This document shows, piece after piece, positions 14,041-22,873 of a stretch of DNA of 64,000 nucleotides. The stretch comes from Acidobacteriota bacterium (lineage in GTDB: Bacteria; Acidobacteriota; Terriglobia; Acidiferrales; UBA7541). Numbering within the stretch: the stretch's first letter is position 1; each line of letters begins with the position of its first letter. The notes beneath the pieces are model-generated. The model ran no database searches. It had not been told where the DNA came from and was given only the letters and a program-made list of their open reading frames with translations. Both the position numbers and the translations under genes were made by a program. The DNA is taken from assembly GCA_027307115.1 (NCBI GenBank), contig DAHUXN010000081.1, positions 19,423 to 83,422 of the forward strand. The letters are read 5' to 3'.

Positions 14041-16884
14041 CTATTTCGGGACTTGGTATTGCGCCATCAAACGCGAGAACTCAGGCATTTTGCGCAGACT
14101 GCCGAGTTCCGGGTCGTTTGCCGCATACTGCGCGGGGAAGTGTTTCTGTAATGCTTCTCCGAGCATCTTCAGCGCATCGTTAGACTTGCCAAGTATCGCG
14201 TCCACTTGCGCCTCGTCGTAAACATAGCCGACGTTGTTTTTGTCAATCGTTCGTGCACGTCGAATGAAATCACTTGCCTGCTGATTCTTTCCCATCTTGG
14301 CGTAATCGAGGCCAAGTTGCGCCAGCACGTCCGCGTTTTGGGGATTCGTTTGCAGTTCCTTATACGCCAGGCTGATGGCTTGCTGATATGTTGCCTGGGC
14401 CTTGTCCGTTTGCCCTGACCATCGGTAAGCATCCCCCAGATTACCCATTACCGTTGCATCGTTGGGACTGAGCTGAACGGCCTTCTCGTACATCTGCGCA
14501 GCGTTCGTGTACTGCTTCAAATAAAAATATGCCGTCCCCAAATTTGAATAAGTTGACCAGTAAGGCTGCAACTCCAAAGCTTTCTGGTACGCGGGAATGC
14601 AAAGTTCGTATTTGCCTTCCTGGCTATATACATCGCCGATGCTTTCGTACCCGACCGCGTTATCGGGTTCGATTTGCGTCACCTGCTGATAAGCGGACAA
14701 CGCCTTGTCGTATTCGCCAAGCTGGTAGTAAGCATTGCCGAGGGCATTCTGGTTGTACCAGTAATACGGGTTCACCTGCACCGCTTTCAGAAACTCCTGA
14801 ATCGCCTGTGCGCCCTGTCCGCTTTGCAGCTCCGCTTGCCCCAATCGCCGGTACGCCTCGTCGGAATTGGGCGCCAGGGAAAGTGCGCGTTTCAGCTCGG
14901 CGATCGCCTCCGTATATTTTCCTGTATCGCTGTACACGCTTCCCAAGACCACGTGCACTTCCGGCAGCTTGTCATTCAGTTGGTCGGCCTGCTGCGCGGC
15001 GCCGAGCGCCTTCTGCGTCCAGAAACTGTCCTTCGTGGCGCCATACATCCTCAGGCTGGCGTCCGCAATCCCCGCGTACGCCAGCGCAAACGTCGAGTCT
15101 TTTTTCAATGCCTGCCCGAAGTAGTCGAGGGCCGTTTGGGTGTTTTTTGGGTCCTGCGAATTGCGCAGGGCGCTGCGGCCACGCAAGTAAAGATCATAAG
15201 CAGCGACGTTTTCGGTTGGTCGCGCTTCCGCTTTCGCGATCTCGTCGTTCGTCGGGCTGACGTTGAGCGCCGGCACCAAGCGATTGTAAATTTGATCTTC
15301 CAGCGTGAACAGGTCGCCTGTGACCCCGTTAAACTCTTCGCTCCACAGACGCTTGCCGTTCGCCACATCCTCCAGGTTCACGATGATCCGGATTTTGTCG
15401 CCGGAGCCTTGCAGTACTCCTTGCACCAGCAGGTTCGCGCCCAGGTCTCTTGCGATTTTCGGCAGAGACTGCTTCTGATTTGCCCTGACGGCCGCGTCCG
15501 GCGATGTCACGCGAATATCTTTTAACTGAAATAGTTTTGCCGAAAGCGCTTCTTCGATACCTTGCGCCAGATACCCCAGTTGGGTTTGGTCGCCCAACAC
15601 CTGCAGGGGCAGTACGGCGACAAATCGCCCCTTTGCCAGCGAGGGCACGCCCGGAGGCAGCGCCGATCCCGTGCCGGTTGGCTGGCTTCGGAAGACCATG
15701 TGCCGAATCGACGGAACGGCGAAAAGCATAATCAGAACCGCCACCACTCCGGCAGCCACGTACCACCAGCGTTTCCCCAATTCCGGAAGCGCGAGCTGCA
15801 CGCTGCGCCCCGCCGGCGTGGCCCGTCCCGATTGCAAATCCGCCAGAATTTCTTTCGCGTTCGGATATCGCCGGTCCGGCTCGCGTTCCAGGCAGCGAAG
15901 CGTGACGCGCGCCAGATTGTCCGGCACTTCGGGATTTAATTGCTTCGGATTGGGCGGTTTTTCCTTCACGCGGCGATACATGATTTGCAGCGTTGAGTCG
16001 CCCTTGAAGGCATCTTCGCCCGTCACCATCTCAAACAGGATCAAGCCCAGCGCATAAAGGTCGGTCCGGTGGTCCACGGTTTTGGCTTCCACCTGCTCGG
16101 GAGCCATATAACGCGGCGTGCCCAGAAATTGTCCCGTGCGTGTCATTCCCGCTGTGCTGGATTCGAGCGATTTTGCCAGGCCAAAATCCGAAATGTAGAC
16201 GTGGTCGTCCTTGCCCATCAAAATGTTTTGCGGTTTCAAATCGCGATGCACGACGCCTTCGGAATGCGCCGCGTCCAGCGCCTCGCAAAGCTGTTCGGCG
16301 ATTTTCTGCGCCCGCGCCGTGGGCAGCTTGCCCTGTTCGCGAAGCAGATGATGCAGGTCCGGTCCCTCCACATAAGCCATGGAGATGAACTTCACCCCGT
16401 CAGCTTCTCCGAGATCGTGAATGCGCAGGATGTTTTTGTGGGAAATGCGGCTGGCCAGCAGCAGCTCTTGCTTGAAACGTTGCATTGCGTTGGGGTCCGA
16501 GGTGAGCTCGGGTTGCAGCACTTTCAGCGCGACTGTGCGGTCCAGCGCCCTGTCATAGGCCTTGTAGACCCGGCCCATGCCGCCCTGCCCCAGCAACGCA
16601 TCGATGTGATAGCGCTCCCCCAGTTCGTCGCCCGGCTCGAGCACCCCGTAAATGCCTACCGAAGAGCGCGCTCCGGTTCTCGATGAGGAAGCAGACCCGG
16701 CGCTGCCACGCGTTCCTCGCGGAGAGCCGCTAGGCGTTCGCGGGGTTCTTTCCTCGGCCGCGGATGAAGGCCCCGCCGAATCCATCGTTTGGTCGATGTC
16801 GATTTGTAAATCAAGCGACGAGCCACACTTCGAGCAGGACGAAACTTCGTCATCGTTTTCTGTCCGGCAATGGGGACAGATCAT
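14041..16884 (-). CDS. Zinc-ribbon / Ser-Thr protein kinase / TPR membrane receptor
   Basis: From ATG 16884 the 947-residue protein starts with a zinc ribbon (C3, C6, C17, C20). A Ser/Arg-rich linker leads to a PknB-type kinase domain: glycine loop GQGGMG at 99-104, Lys121, HRDLKPQN with Asp215, DFG at 233-235 and APEQ near 261. One transmembrane helix lies at about 373-391. Next comes a TolB N-domain-like segment (VAVLPLQVLGD, about 424) and then roughly ten TPR units to the C-terminus. This architecture is common in Acidobacteria as a transmembrane signalling kinase with the TPR part outside. The cysteine-based start is preferred over an ATG 70 codons upstream, because the extra region lacks a family match and would overlap the divergent gene. 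All catalytic residues are present. Confidence 0.9.
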   Translation of the reverse strand: MICPHCRTENDDEVSSCSKCGSSLDLQIDIDQTMDSAGPSSAAEERTPRTPSGSPRGTRGSAGSASSSRTGARSSVGIYGVLEPGDELGERYHIDALLGQGGMGRVYKAYDRALDRTVALKVLQPELTSDPNAMQRFKQELLLASRISHKNILRIHDLGEADGVKFISMAYVEGPDLHHLLREQGKLPTARAQKIAEQLCEALDAAHSEGVVHRDLKPQNILMGKDDHVYISDFGLAKSLESSTAGMTRTGQFLGTPRYMAPEQVEAKTVDHRTDLYALGLILFEMVTGEDAFKGDSTLQIMYRRVKEKPPNPKQLNPEVPDNLARVTLRCLEREPDRRYPNAKEILADLQSGRATPAGRSVQLALPELGKRWWYVAAGVVAVLIMLFAVPSIRHMVFRSQPTGTGSALPPGVPSLAKGRFVAVLPLQVLGDQTQLGYLAQGIEEALSAKLFQLKDIRVTSPDAAVRANQKQSLPKIARDLGANLLVQGVLQGSGDKIRIIVNLEDVANGKRLWSEEFNGVTGDLFTLEDQIYNRLVPALNVSPTNDEIAKAEARPTENVAAYDLYLRGRSALRNSQDPKNTQTALDYFGQALKKDSTFALAYAGIADASLRMYGATKDSFWTQKALGAAQQADQLNDKLPEVHVVLGSVYSDTGKYTEAIAELKRALSLAPNSDEAYRRLGQAELQSGQGAQAIQEFLKAVQVNPYYWYNQNALGNAYYQLGEYDKALSAYQQVTQIEPDNAVGYESIGDVYSQEGKYELCIPAYQKALELQPYWSTYSNLGTAYFYLKQYTNAAQMYEKAVQLSPNDATVMGNLGDAYRWSGQTDKAQATYQQAISLAYKELQTNPQNADVLAQLGLDYAKMGKNQQASDFIRRARTIDKNNVGYVYDEAQVDAILGKSNDALKMLGEALQKHFPAQYAANDPELGSLRKMPEFSRLMAQYQVPK

Positions 16885-17088
16885 GGACTGGGCCTGCTCT
16901 CTCTTATAGCTCGCTAGGGTTTCGGAATTATGACTCAGCTCTACCCAGCCTGCAAGCAAACCCATGCCCCGTGCCACGCCAATGACTGATATGATTTCGC
17001 TTCGGGCAAGCGGAGGGAATTTGGGTTTCCCGCGTCCAATGTTATATCGGCAATCACAAACTCGCTTTGCTGCATCTAAGAAAACGAA

Positions 17089-17928
17089 ATGCATAAGACA
17101 AGAAAATCTCTGCCCTTACTTGCGATTCTTGCTGGCCTTGTCGTAGCCGCCATGCCCGCTCGCGCGCAGATCGCCGGACCGATCGCGCCGCCGCCAAAGT
17201 TCGAAGTCAAACGGCTTCCGGCGAAGCCCGATCCCGGCGCTCCTCCGCTTCCCGCCGACGAAATCATTCATCGCTTCACGCAAAACGAGGACTTAATCAA
17301 GAAAACGTATGAAGCGGGGAGCATCGACCAGACGGTCAAGGTGGAGGAGTTGGCTGACCATGGCGGACAGTTCACGTTCACCGGCGAGGAATATTCCAAG
17401 GCCGACGGGCAGCGCTACGAACGCGTCGTTAAGCCTCCCGAGTCCACTTTGCACTTTACGGAATTTTCGCTCGAGGATGTGAAGACGTTGGGCGGCTTTC
17501 CTCTTTTCTTCCTGACGACCGATCAGCTCCCTCTCTACAAACTTTCCTATGAAGGTCAGGAAAAGCTCGACCAGATCAACACGCTGATTTTTCGCGTGCA
17601 GCCAAAAACAATCGGCCGTACGCCGCTCTTCGACGGAGTCGTCTGGATCGACAATCAGGATTTCGCCATTGTCAAAAGTTACGGCCAATTCGTCACCGAC
17701 GCGGGCAACGCGCCGAATGGATTTCCGTTCAGTATGTTCGAAACTTATCGCGAAAATCTCACCGGACGCTTGTGGTTTCCCACGTATATCCGCTCGGATG
17801 GTGTAGTAAAAACTCCGAAGGACAGCATTCCCATTCGTCTGATTGTGCGTTCGGAAAATTTCAAAGCGGAGCCGGCAGTCCCATTGCCCGTGCCGCCAAA
17901 GCTCGCAAAGCAGCCCGCACAAAACTAA
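17089..17928 (+). CDS. Exported LolA-fold (outer-membrane lipoprotein-sorting-like) protein
   Basis: A 279-residue protein with a clear signal peptide (hydrophobic to about 23, cleavage after ARA) followed by a Pro-rich segment. The body has TVKVEELADHGGQFTFTGEEY and a later YVKSYGQF/WFPTYIRSDG pattern, as in the LolA/LolB-like one-sided beta-barrel proteins often labelled outer membrane lipoprotein-sorting protein. Such proteins bind acyl chains of lipoproteins or lipids in the periplasm; which one here is unknown. It is divergently transcribed from the kinase gene, with a 204-base intergenic region that shows AT-rich tracts but no convincing promoter consensus. Confidence 0.7.
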   Translation: MHKTRKSLPLLAILAGLVVAAMPARAQIAGPIAPPPKFEVKRLPAKPDPGAPPLPADEIIHRFTQNEDLIKKTYEAGSIDQTVKVEELADHGGQFTFTGEEYSKADGQRYERVVKPPESTLHFTEFSLEDVKTLGGFPLFFLTTDQLPLYKLSYEGQEKLDQINTLIFRVQPKTIGRTPLFDGVVWIDNQDFAIVKSYGQFVTDAGNAPNGFPFSMFETYRENLTGRLWFPTYIRSDGVVKTPKDSIPIRLIVRSENFKAEPAVPLPVPPKLAKQPAQN

Positions 17929-17944
17929 TCGCGCGGCGTCCGCC

Positions 17945-18607
17945 TTACGGGTCAACCTCTGGCGTGATCACGCCGGGCAAATCCAATATCGACGTCAGCA
18001 GCACATCCGGCCGCGCCGCGCGAATTCGACGCGCGCTGGGAAACGGCCCGATCACTCCGATGGACCGCACTCCCGCCCGCCGCGCCATTTCAATGTCCTC
18101 CGGTGCGTCTCCCACATAAATGCAATGCTCCGCACGTATTTTCATGCAACGCATTGCATATTTGAGCGGCGCGGGATGCGGCTTGCGGCGCGGCGCATCT
18201 TCGCCGCAAACACACGCGTTGAATAGCCGGGTAAATTCGAATTGACACAACTGCCGCCGCACGCGTTTTGCGTCGCCGCTCGTCACCAGCCCCAGCACAA
18301 AATCGCGCCGCAGCTTCGCAAGCATTTTTCGCACGCCCGGAAGCAATTTTGGATTTTCCTTTTCGTAGGCGCGTCCCCAGAGATGGTCCGCCAGTGCCCA
18401 CTTTTCACGAGGAATTCGCGCGGCTTCGTAGACGCGATACCAATCTGGAGAATAATGCCGCGTCAAATCGCGCTCGCGCCACGGAATCTCGAGCGCGCTA
18501 AACATCGCCTGATAAGCACGAGCATCGGCGCGGAAAGAATCGAGGAGTGTCCCATCCCAGTCGAAGAGAATTGCACGGGCGGAAATTCGGCGTGGTTTCA
18601 CGGACAC
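17945..18607 (-). CDS. HAD-superfamily phosphatase (phosphoglycolate phosphatase-like)
   Basis: All HAD motifs can be read in this 220-residue protein. Motif I is FDWDGTLLDS with nucleophile Asp16 and Asp18, motif II is VTSGD near residue 109, motif III is the Lys in RRKPHPAP near 141, and motif IV is YVGDAPEDIEMA near 165. An alpha-helical cap lies between motifs I and II, as in Gph/PGP-type (subfamily I) phosphatases. The substrate is not defined by sequence; phosphoglycolate or another small phosphoester is likely. It is convergent with the LolA-fold gene and ends 17 bases from it. No signal peptide, so cytoplasmic. Confidence 0.88.
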   Translation of the reverse strand: MSVKPRRISARAILFDWDGTLLDSFRADARAYQAMFSALEIPWRERDLTRHYSPDWYRVYEAARIPREKWALADHLWGRAYEKENPKLLPGVRKMLAKLRRDFVLGLVTSGDAKRVRRQLCQFEFTRLFNACVCGEDAPRRKPHPAPLKYAMRCMKIRAEHCIYVGDAPEDIEMARRAGVRSIGVIGPFPSARRIRAARPDVLLTSILDLPGVITPEVDP

Positions 18608-18641
18608 CGATAAAAAATCGGAAGAAACTCGCGGCGGAACC

Positions 18642-19115
18642 TTAATGCGGCTCGGTCAGCGGAATCCGGTCGTCGCGCTGAAAATCGATGTCGTCAAACG
18701 ATGCAGCGAATCCGCTCCATCCCGGGACTTCGCACCAGTCCATGCGTACCACGTGCGCGGCGGTGCGCAACCGCACGCTGCCGCGGCCGAGCGGCCGTTC
18801 AATCAAGGCTACTTCCAACTCAATCGCGGTGCCGGGCTCAATCACCCGCGGCGCCAAAAAATAAATTCCCGTCGAGCTTATGTTTTTTGTCACCAGGGTC
18901 ACGGGCACCGCCTCGGCGCGCCCGTCGATGCTGGTTAATTGCAGTGGCAGGCAGAGGCATGCCCTGGGACACCGGCGGCGGTCTTCGGCCACACCGATGG
19001 CGTGCGTCGGCACGCGCATGAATTTTCGCGCTGGCGGGACTTCATGTATTTTTTCTACGGGAGATGAAACCATGCCGGACGACAACTGCCGCTTCAGATT
19101 CGAAATCGCCCCCAT
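18642..19115 (-). CDS. PilZ-domain protein
   Basis: A 157-residue protein whose second half fits a PilZ domain: an RRRCPR motif (RxxxR equivalent, about residues 46-51) followed by NISSTGIYF (about 78-86), which matches the (D/N)xSxxG part of the c-di-GMP-binding signature. The domain continues with a beta-rich region ending GFAASFDDIDF. The N-terminal 40 residues are unlike any domain I know. The role would be as a c-di-GMP receptor, partner unknown. The start has a GGGGGG ribosome-site-like tract 5 bases upstream. It is 34 bases upstream of the HAD gene on the same strand, so the two may be co-transcribed. Confidence 0.75.
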   Translation of the reverse strand: MGAISNLKRQLSSGMVSSPVEKIHEVPPARKFMRVPTHAIGVAEDRRRCPRACLCLPLQLTSIDGRAEAVPVTLVTKNISSTGIYFLAPRVIEPGTAIELEVALIERPLGRGSVRLRTAAHVVRMDWCEVPGWSGFAASFDDIDFQRDDRIPLTEPH

Positions 19116-19373
19116 CAGTGCCCCCCAAGCCAGCAGGTGCTTTTGCTGGGTAAGGCAATATGCATCGGCCAGCCGCGAGCGTCAACCCTGTCAATAGGCG
19201 GCGTGTCCTGTAGTTCAACAACAGCACTCCCCGGGAGATTCCGCCGATTTGGCCTTCGCGGAAGACCCCGTTTTGAATGCAAGAATCGGATAGATATCGC
19301 CGCGCGATTGGACTATTTTTGTCTCCGGATTCAATATTGCAGGAGCCGCGAAAGAAAGCACGCGAGCTTCAAA

Positions 19374-20531
19374 ATGGCGCAAACGCACAAAACGAATCGC
19401 ATTGACACTCTCGGCTACTGGCGCGCCGTGCAAACGCGCCGCTCCGCCGCCGACGGCAGTTTCGTCTACGCCGTGCGCTCGACGAAAATTTATTGCCGCC
19501 CTTCGTGCCCGTCGAAGCGCCCGCATCGCGATCGCGTCGTCTTTTTTCATCTTCCCGCAGAGGCCGAAAGCGCCGGATACCGCCCGTGCCGCCGCTGCCG
19601 TCCGCAACTCGCGTGGTCTTCGCAAAACGGAAGCGCCGCGGCGCGCCAGGTGCTCGAAATTTGCCGCGGCATTGAGCAGGCGCTCGCCGCCGATCCTGAA
19701 AGAAAGCTCACGCTTAACGAACTCGGCCGCGCGTTTCATCTGAGCCCGCACAAAATGGAGCGCCTGTTCCAAAAAACCCTGGGCATCACGCCAAAGCAAT
19801 TCACGGACGCGCAACGCATGGCGCAACTGAAATCGCAGCTTCGCAAAGGAGACAAAGTGACCACCGCAATGTACGACGCAGGCTACGGCTCCAGCAGCCG
19901 TTTGTACGAACGCGCGCCCGCGCAAATGGGCATGACTCCCGCCACCTATCGTCGCGGAGGCGCCGGCATGCTCATCCATTACACAATTGTCCCGTGCCCG
20001 CTCGGACGCATCCTCGTCGCCGCCACGCAACGCGGCGTCAGCGCCGTCTATCTGGGCGATTCGGGCGCCCGCTCGGACACGCGCCTGGAAAACGCTCTCG
20101 CGCACGAATACCCGCAAGCGGAAATTCATCGCGACTCGAAGGCTCTCGGCCAGTGGGTCCGCGAAATCCTGCGCCACCTGCGCGGCCAGGAGCCGCATAT
20201 CGACCTGCCTCTCGACGTGCAGGCCACCGCGTTCCAGCGCCGCGTCTGGGACGAGCTGCGCCGCATCCCCTACGGCGCCACGCGTTCTTACACGGAGGTC
20301 GCCCGCGCCATCGGCAAGCCCAGAGCCATTCGCGCCGTCGCCCGCGCCTGCGCCACCAACCCTGTCTCCATCGTCGTCCCGTGCCATCGCGTCGTGCGCC
20401 AAGACGGCAACCTCGCCGGCTACCGCTGGGGCCTGGAGCGCAAGAACGCGTTGCTTTCGCGGGAGAAACGCCTCGCCCGCTCACCAACCCCTCCCAGAGT
20501 AAAACGTCATTTTGCGTTTCTTGATCGGTAA
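19374..20531 (+). CDS. ada: Ada bifunctional methyltransferase / transcriptional activator
   Basis: Full-length Ada layout in 385 residues. The N-terminal methylphosphotriester-accepting zinc domain has C41, C45, C72 and C75 (YCRPSCPSKRP and PCRRCRP). An AraC-type helix-turn-helix lies at about 110-195 (LTLNELGRAFHLSPHKMERLF). The C-terminal O6-methylguanine-DNA methyltransferase has the acceptor Cys337 in VVPCHRV. It repairs alkylated DNA and, once methylated on the zinc-site Cys, activates the adaptive response. ATG 19374 gives the usual Ada N-terminus; upstream sequence in the same frame has no family similarity. The 258-base gap before it shows no clear Ada box. The C-terminus carries about 20 extra basic residues. 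Confidence 0.93.
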   Translation: MAQTHKTNRIDTLGYWRAVQTRRSAADGSFVYAVRSTKIYCRPSCPSKRPHRDRVVFFHLPAEAESAGYRPCRRCRPQLAWSSQNGSAAARQVLEICRGIEQALAADPERKLTLNELGRAFHLSPHKMERLFQKTLGITPKQFTDAQRMAQLKSQLRKGDKVTTAMYDAGYGSSSRLYERAPAQMGMTPATYRRGGAGMLIHYTIVPCPLGRILVAATQRGVSAVYLGDSGARSDTRLENALAHEYPQAEIHRDSKALGQWVREILRHLRGQEPHIDLPLDVQATAFQRRVWDELRRIPYGATRSYTEVARAIGKPRAIRAVARACATNPVSIVVPCHRVVRQDGNLAGYRWGLERKNALLSREKRLARSPTPPRVKRHFAFLDR

Positions 20532-20586
20532 TGAATTCAAGTTGTCGCGACACGGCGTTGGTCGTCACCGGACCTGCACAAGCGAC

Positions 20587-20623
20587 GAGAAAAAGCCCCA
20601 CGCTCACAAACCGAGCATGGGGC
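20587..20623 (-). terminator. Rho-independent terminator of the Lol-like operon
   Basis: On the minus strand GCCCCATGCTC pairs with GAGCGTGGGGC (one mismatch) around a 7-base loop, immediately followed by TTTTTC. It lies about 155 bases after the LolA-like gene, the last gene of the minus-strand cassette, and is positioned to end that transcript. It also faces the end of ada. Confidence 0.8.
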
Positions 20624-20670
20624 ACCCGCAAAAGTAGATCCCTGCCTGCCGCAGGTATGCCTCACGGCCG

Positions 20671-20711
20671 TTCGTAGAGACAGCGGGCGGGACAAGCCCC
20701 GCCCCTACGAA
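20671..20711. repeat. REP-like GC-rich palindromic element
   Basis: An imperfect palindrome: outer arms TTCGTAG (20671-20677) and CTACGAA (20705-20711), inner arms GGGCGGG (20685-20691) and CCCGCCC (20698-20704), with a 7-base bulge (AGACAGC) on one side. It sits in the 245-base non-coding gap between the convergent ada and LolA-like genes. It looks like a dispersed extragenic palindrome, but no second copy is visible in this window. Confidence 0.5.
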
Positions 20712-20776
20712 AACGTCGCGGGTCTGGATGACAAGCCAAAGGGCGCGCATGGTACAGCTTCGGCAAGAAACGAGGG

Positions 20777-21508
20777 CTAGGCGGAGGGGCGGACTCTTTG
20801 GGTGCCTTTGGGCCAATGGGGTTTGAAACGGGAGTCGGGGATGCTGGCGTTGCGCGTGATGTTGGAATAGCGGACGATGAAGTAATCTTCCGTGCCGGTT
20901 TCGAAGAATTTCTGCTGCAGCGGTTCCCACGAAGCTTCGTCCAGCCACAAATGAATTTTCGAAATTTGATTGCGTACTTGCTCCGATTTCGGCGTCAGCT
21001 CGAGCAGCGCCGTCTTGTGATGATCGAGCACCGGCTCGCCCAGCAGCGTGATCAAAAATCCTTTTCGCAATTCGTGTCCCGAGGAACCGAATCCCAGCAG
21101 CAGGAACTGGTCCACCATTTCGCGGTGCTTTCCCAGGTTGTACTCTTCCACGCGCTGCAATCCGGGATTGTAAATATAAATTGTGTCGCCCGCGCGCAGA
21201 ATTGTCCGCGGGTCGGGAGTCTTCACCTCGAGGCGCATTTTGTCGCCGTGAACCCAGATCTCGCCAGTCTCGGTGGACTTCACATTGACGACCACGGTGA
21301 CTTTCGTGCGCTCGATGTCGGCGGTGAGGCTGTGAAAATCCTTTGCCTCGGTGTCGAGGTCATGCAGCACGGAGTCGAGCGTCAGCGCGCTGCGTGTTTG
21401 CGGGCGTGTCCGCTCGCTTATAGGCGCAGGCGCCATCGTGGCGACTGCTCCTGTGACGCCGAGCGCGGCGGCGAGAAAAATCCATTCGAATCTGCGAAGC
21501 AAAGGCAT
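20777..21508 (-). CDS. LolA-like periplasmic lipoprotein carrier
   Basis: A 243-residue protein starting MPLLRRFEWIF, whose N-terminal hydrophobic segment (about 8-28) is a signal peptide or anchor. The body has LolA features: VLHDLDTEAKDFHSLTADIE near residue 45, GEIWVHGDKMRLEVKTPDP near 80 and ILRAGDTIYIYNPGLQRVEEY near 102. The ATG at 21508 has AGGTGA upstream, whereas an in-frame start 17 codons earlier has none. LolA shuttles lipoproteins across the periplasm. As the last gene of a cassette with an ATPase, a permease and a lipoprotein, the product probably receives the cargo released by that ABC complex (inference). Confidence 0.75.
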   Translation of the reverse strand: MPLLRRFEWIFLAAALGVTGAVATMAPAPISERTRPQTRSALTLDSVLHDLDTEAKDFHSLTADIERTKVTVVVNVKSTETGEIWVHGDKMRLEVKTPDPRTILRAGDTIYIYNPGLQRVEEYNLGKHREMVDQFLLLGFGSSGHELRKGFLITLLGEPVLDHHKTALLELTPKSEQVRNQISKIHLWLDEASWEPLQQKFFETGTEDYFIVRYSNITRNASIPDSRFKPHWPKGTQRVRPSA

Positions 21509-21640
21509 GTTCACCTGAATAGCCAGCTGAGAATCCTGCGGCGGAACGCATGCAATCATAGCATAGCGATTGAAGCGCCATGTGGAGTCCGCGGCTTTAT
21601 TGCAAGCGAGTATGCGAAAGAGGAACGGGGCGCTTTGCGG

Positions 21641-22081
21641 CTAGCGTTTCACGTTCACCTGATAGTACAGGATGGAATTATCGGCGCCGCGGATGGGTTC
21701 GATGCTGCGGATCTGGAAAGTATGCGTCTTCAGCTCGTCGACGGACTGGCTGAGAATTTCGTGCGTCTTCCGCTCGAGCTCCGGGCCGCTTTCCAGACTT
21801 TTGCTCAGACTCTTGCTCAGGGCCCTGTCCTGCGAAGCTGTCGAGCTTGGGAAAAGTTTCGAGTCGATGCGGTAAGTTTCCGTGCGCGTTGCTTCGTCCT
21901 GCGCAATCAGCATCACTCCGGAATCGCCCGCGCCATTCACTTGCGGCTCGTCATGAAACCATTTTCCCGGCGTGAACAGCACGAACAACACAATCAGAAC
22001 CACCATCAAGTCGTACGGCCAGCTTCCGCGCTCGTACGACCAGAAAATCGTGTTTCGCACTCCGCGCCAGAGTCTTCGCAT
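21641..22081 (-). CDS. Single-pass membrane protein of the Lol-like cassette
   Basis: A 146-residue protein with one strong transmembrane helix at about residues 25-42 (LMVVLIVLFVLFTP) and the remaining 100 residues probably periplasmic, including a charged helical stretch DRALSKSLSKSLE. I recognise no family. Its ATG follows the ATPase stop by one base (TGA-A-ATG), so it is translationally linked to the ABC transporter and is probably a subunit or accessory of it. The choice of 22081 instead of an earlier in-frame start avoids a 35-base overlap. The stop is followed by 132 bases with no feature before the LolA-like gene. Confidence 0.65.
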   Translation of the reverse strand: MRRLWRGVRNTIFWSYERGSWPYDLMVVLIVLFVLFTPGKWFHDEPQVNGAGDSGVMLIAQDEATRTETYRIDSKLFPSSTASQDRALSKSLSKSLESGPELERKTHEILSQSVDELKTHTFQIRSIEPIRGADNSILYYQVNVKR

Positions 22082-22082
22082 T

Positions 22083-22766
22083 TCAGTTAGCGCTCGCGCC
22101 GTCGACCACCAGGCCATCGCGCATGTGCAGCACGCGATTTCCGTACGCCGCGGCTTCGGGGTTGTGCGTGATCATGACAATGGTCTGGCCAAGATCTTTG
22201 TTGAGTTGGCGCAGGAGGCCCAGGACGTTTTCGGAATTTTTCGTGTCCAGATTTCCCGTGGGCTCGTCGGCCAGCACGATTTTGGGTTCGTTGATGATAG
22301 CGCGCGCGATGGCCACGCGCTGCTGTTCGCCGCCGGAAAGTTCGGAGGGCCGGTGATCGAGCCGGTCGGTGAGTCCGAGCATGCGCGTGACCACGTCGAA
22401 GCGGTGCGGATCGAAACCGTCGCCGTGGATGTGCTGCGCGAGCGCGATGTTTCCCTTGGCGTTGAGCGTGGGCAGCAGATTGAAACGCTGAAAAACAAAT
22501 CCGACTTTGTGGCGCCGCAGCAGCGTGCGTCCCGCGTCTCCGAGCGCGGCCAGGTCGTTGCCGTCGAGCAATACGCGGCCGCGCGACGCTTGCGACAGTC
22601 CGCCAATCACGTGCAGCAAAGTTGACTTGCCGCATCCGGAGGGGCCCATTACGGACACAAATTCTCCCGGATACACGTCCACGTTGACACCACGCAGTGC
22701 CGCAACGTCCAGCCTTCCCGCGCGATATATTTTCCACAAATTCTCAGTTTTAAGTATCGGCTCCAA
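22083..22766 (-). CDS. ABC transporter ATP-binding protein (LolD/MacB type)
   Basis: A cytoplasmic ATPase with Walker [11 protein letters not shown]-loop [11 protein letters not shown], signature [14 protein letters not shown], Walker [13 protein letters not shown] and switch His in MITHNPE: the full LolD/MacB/FtsE-type set. The predicted start is TTG 22766, with GGAG five bases upstream. It gives an N-terminus ([13 protein letters not shown]) and length (227 residues) typical of LolD. An in-frame ATG at 22838 would add 24 residues without family similarity or ribosome site but cannot be excluded. The ATPase lies between the FtsX-like permease and the one-helix protein on the same strand, and energises transport of whatever the permease handles. 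Confidence 0.9.
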   Translation of the reverse strand: MEPILKTENLWKIYRAGRLDVAALRGVNVDVYPGEFVSVMGPSGCGKSTLLHVIGGLSQASRGRVLLDGNDLAALGDAGRTLLRRHKVGFVFQRFNLLPTLNAKGNIALAQHIHGDGFDPHRFDVVTRMLGLTDRLDHRPSELSGGEQQRVAIARAIINEPKIVLADEPTGNLDTKNSENVLGLLRQLNKDLGQTIVMITHNPEAAAYGNRVLHMRDGLVVDGASAN

Positions 22767-22873
22767 CTCTGCTCCGCGGCAGGAGATGCTTGCTCTTGTG
22801 GGTAAAAGTAATTCTATGCGCGAATCGTCTATCTGCATAGCTACATCACAGTGCGGCGAACGATTCCAGAAAG

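Noticed and set aside
19215..20402. Minus-strand frame of 395 codons opposite ada
   Set aside because: Antisense to ada with all its catalytic motifs; the frame is a codon-bias shadow.
20798..22090. Plus-strand frame of 430 codons over the LolA-like and one-helix genes
   Set aside because: Overlaps three minus-strand genes with coupled starts; no similarity or ribosome site.
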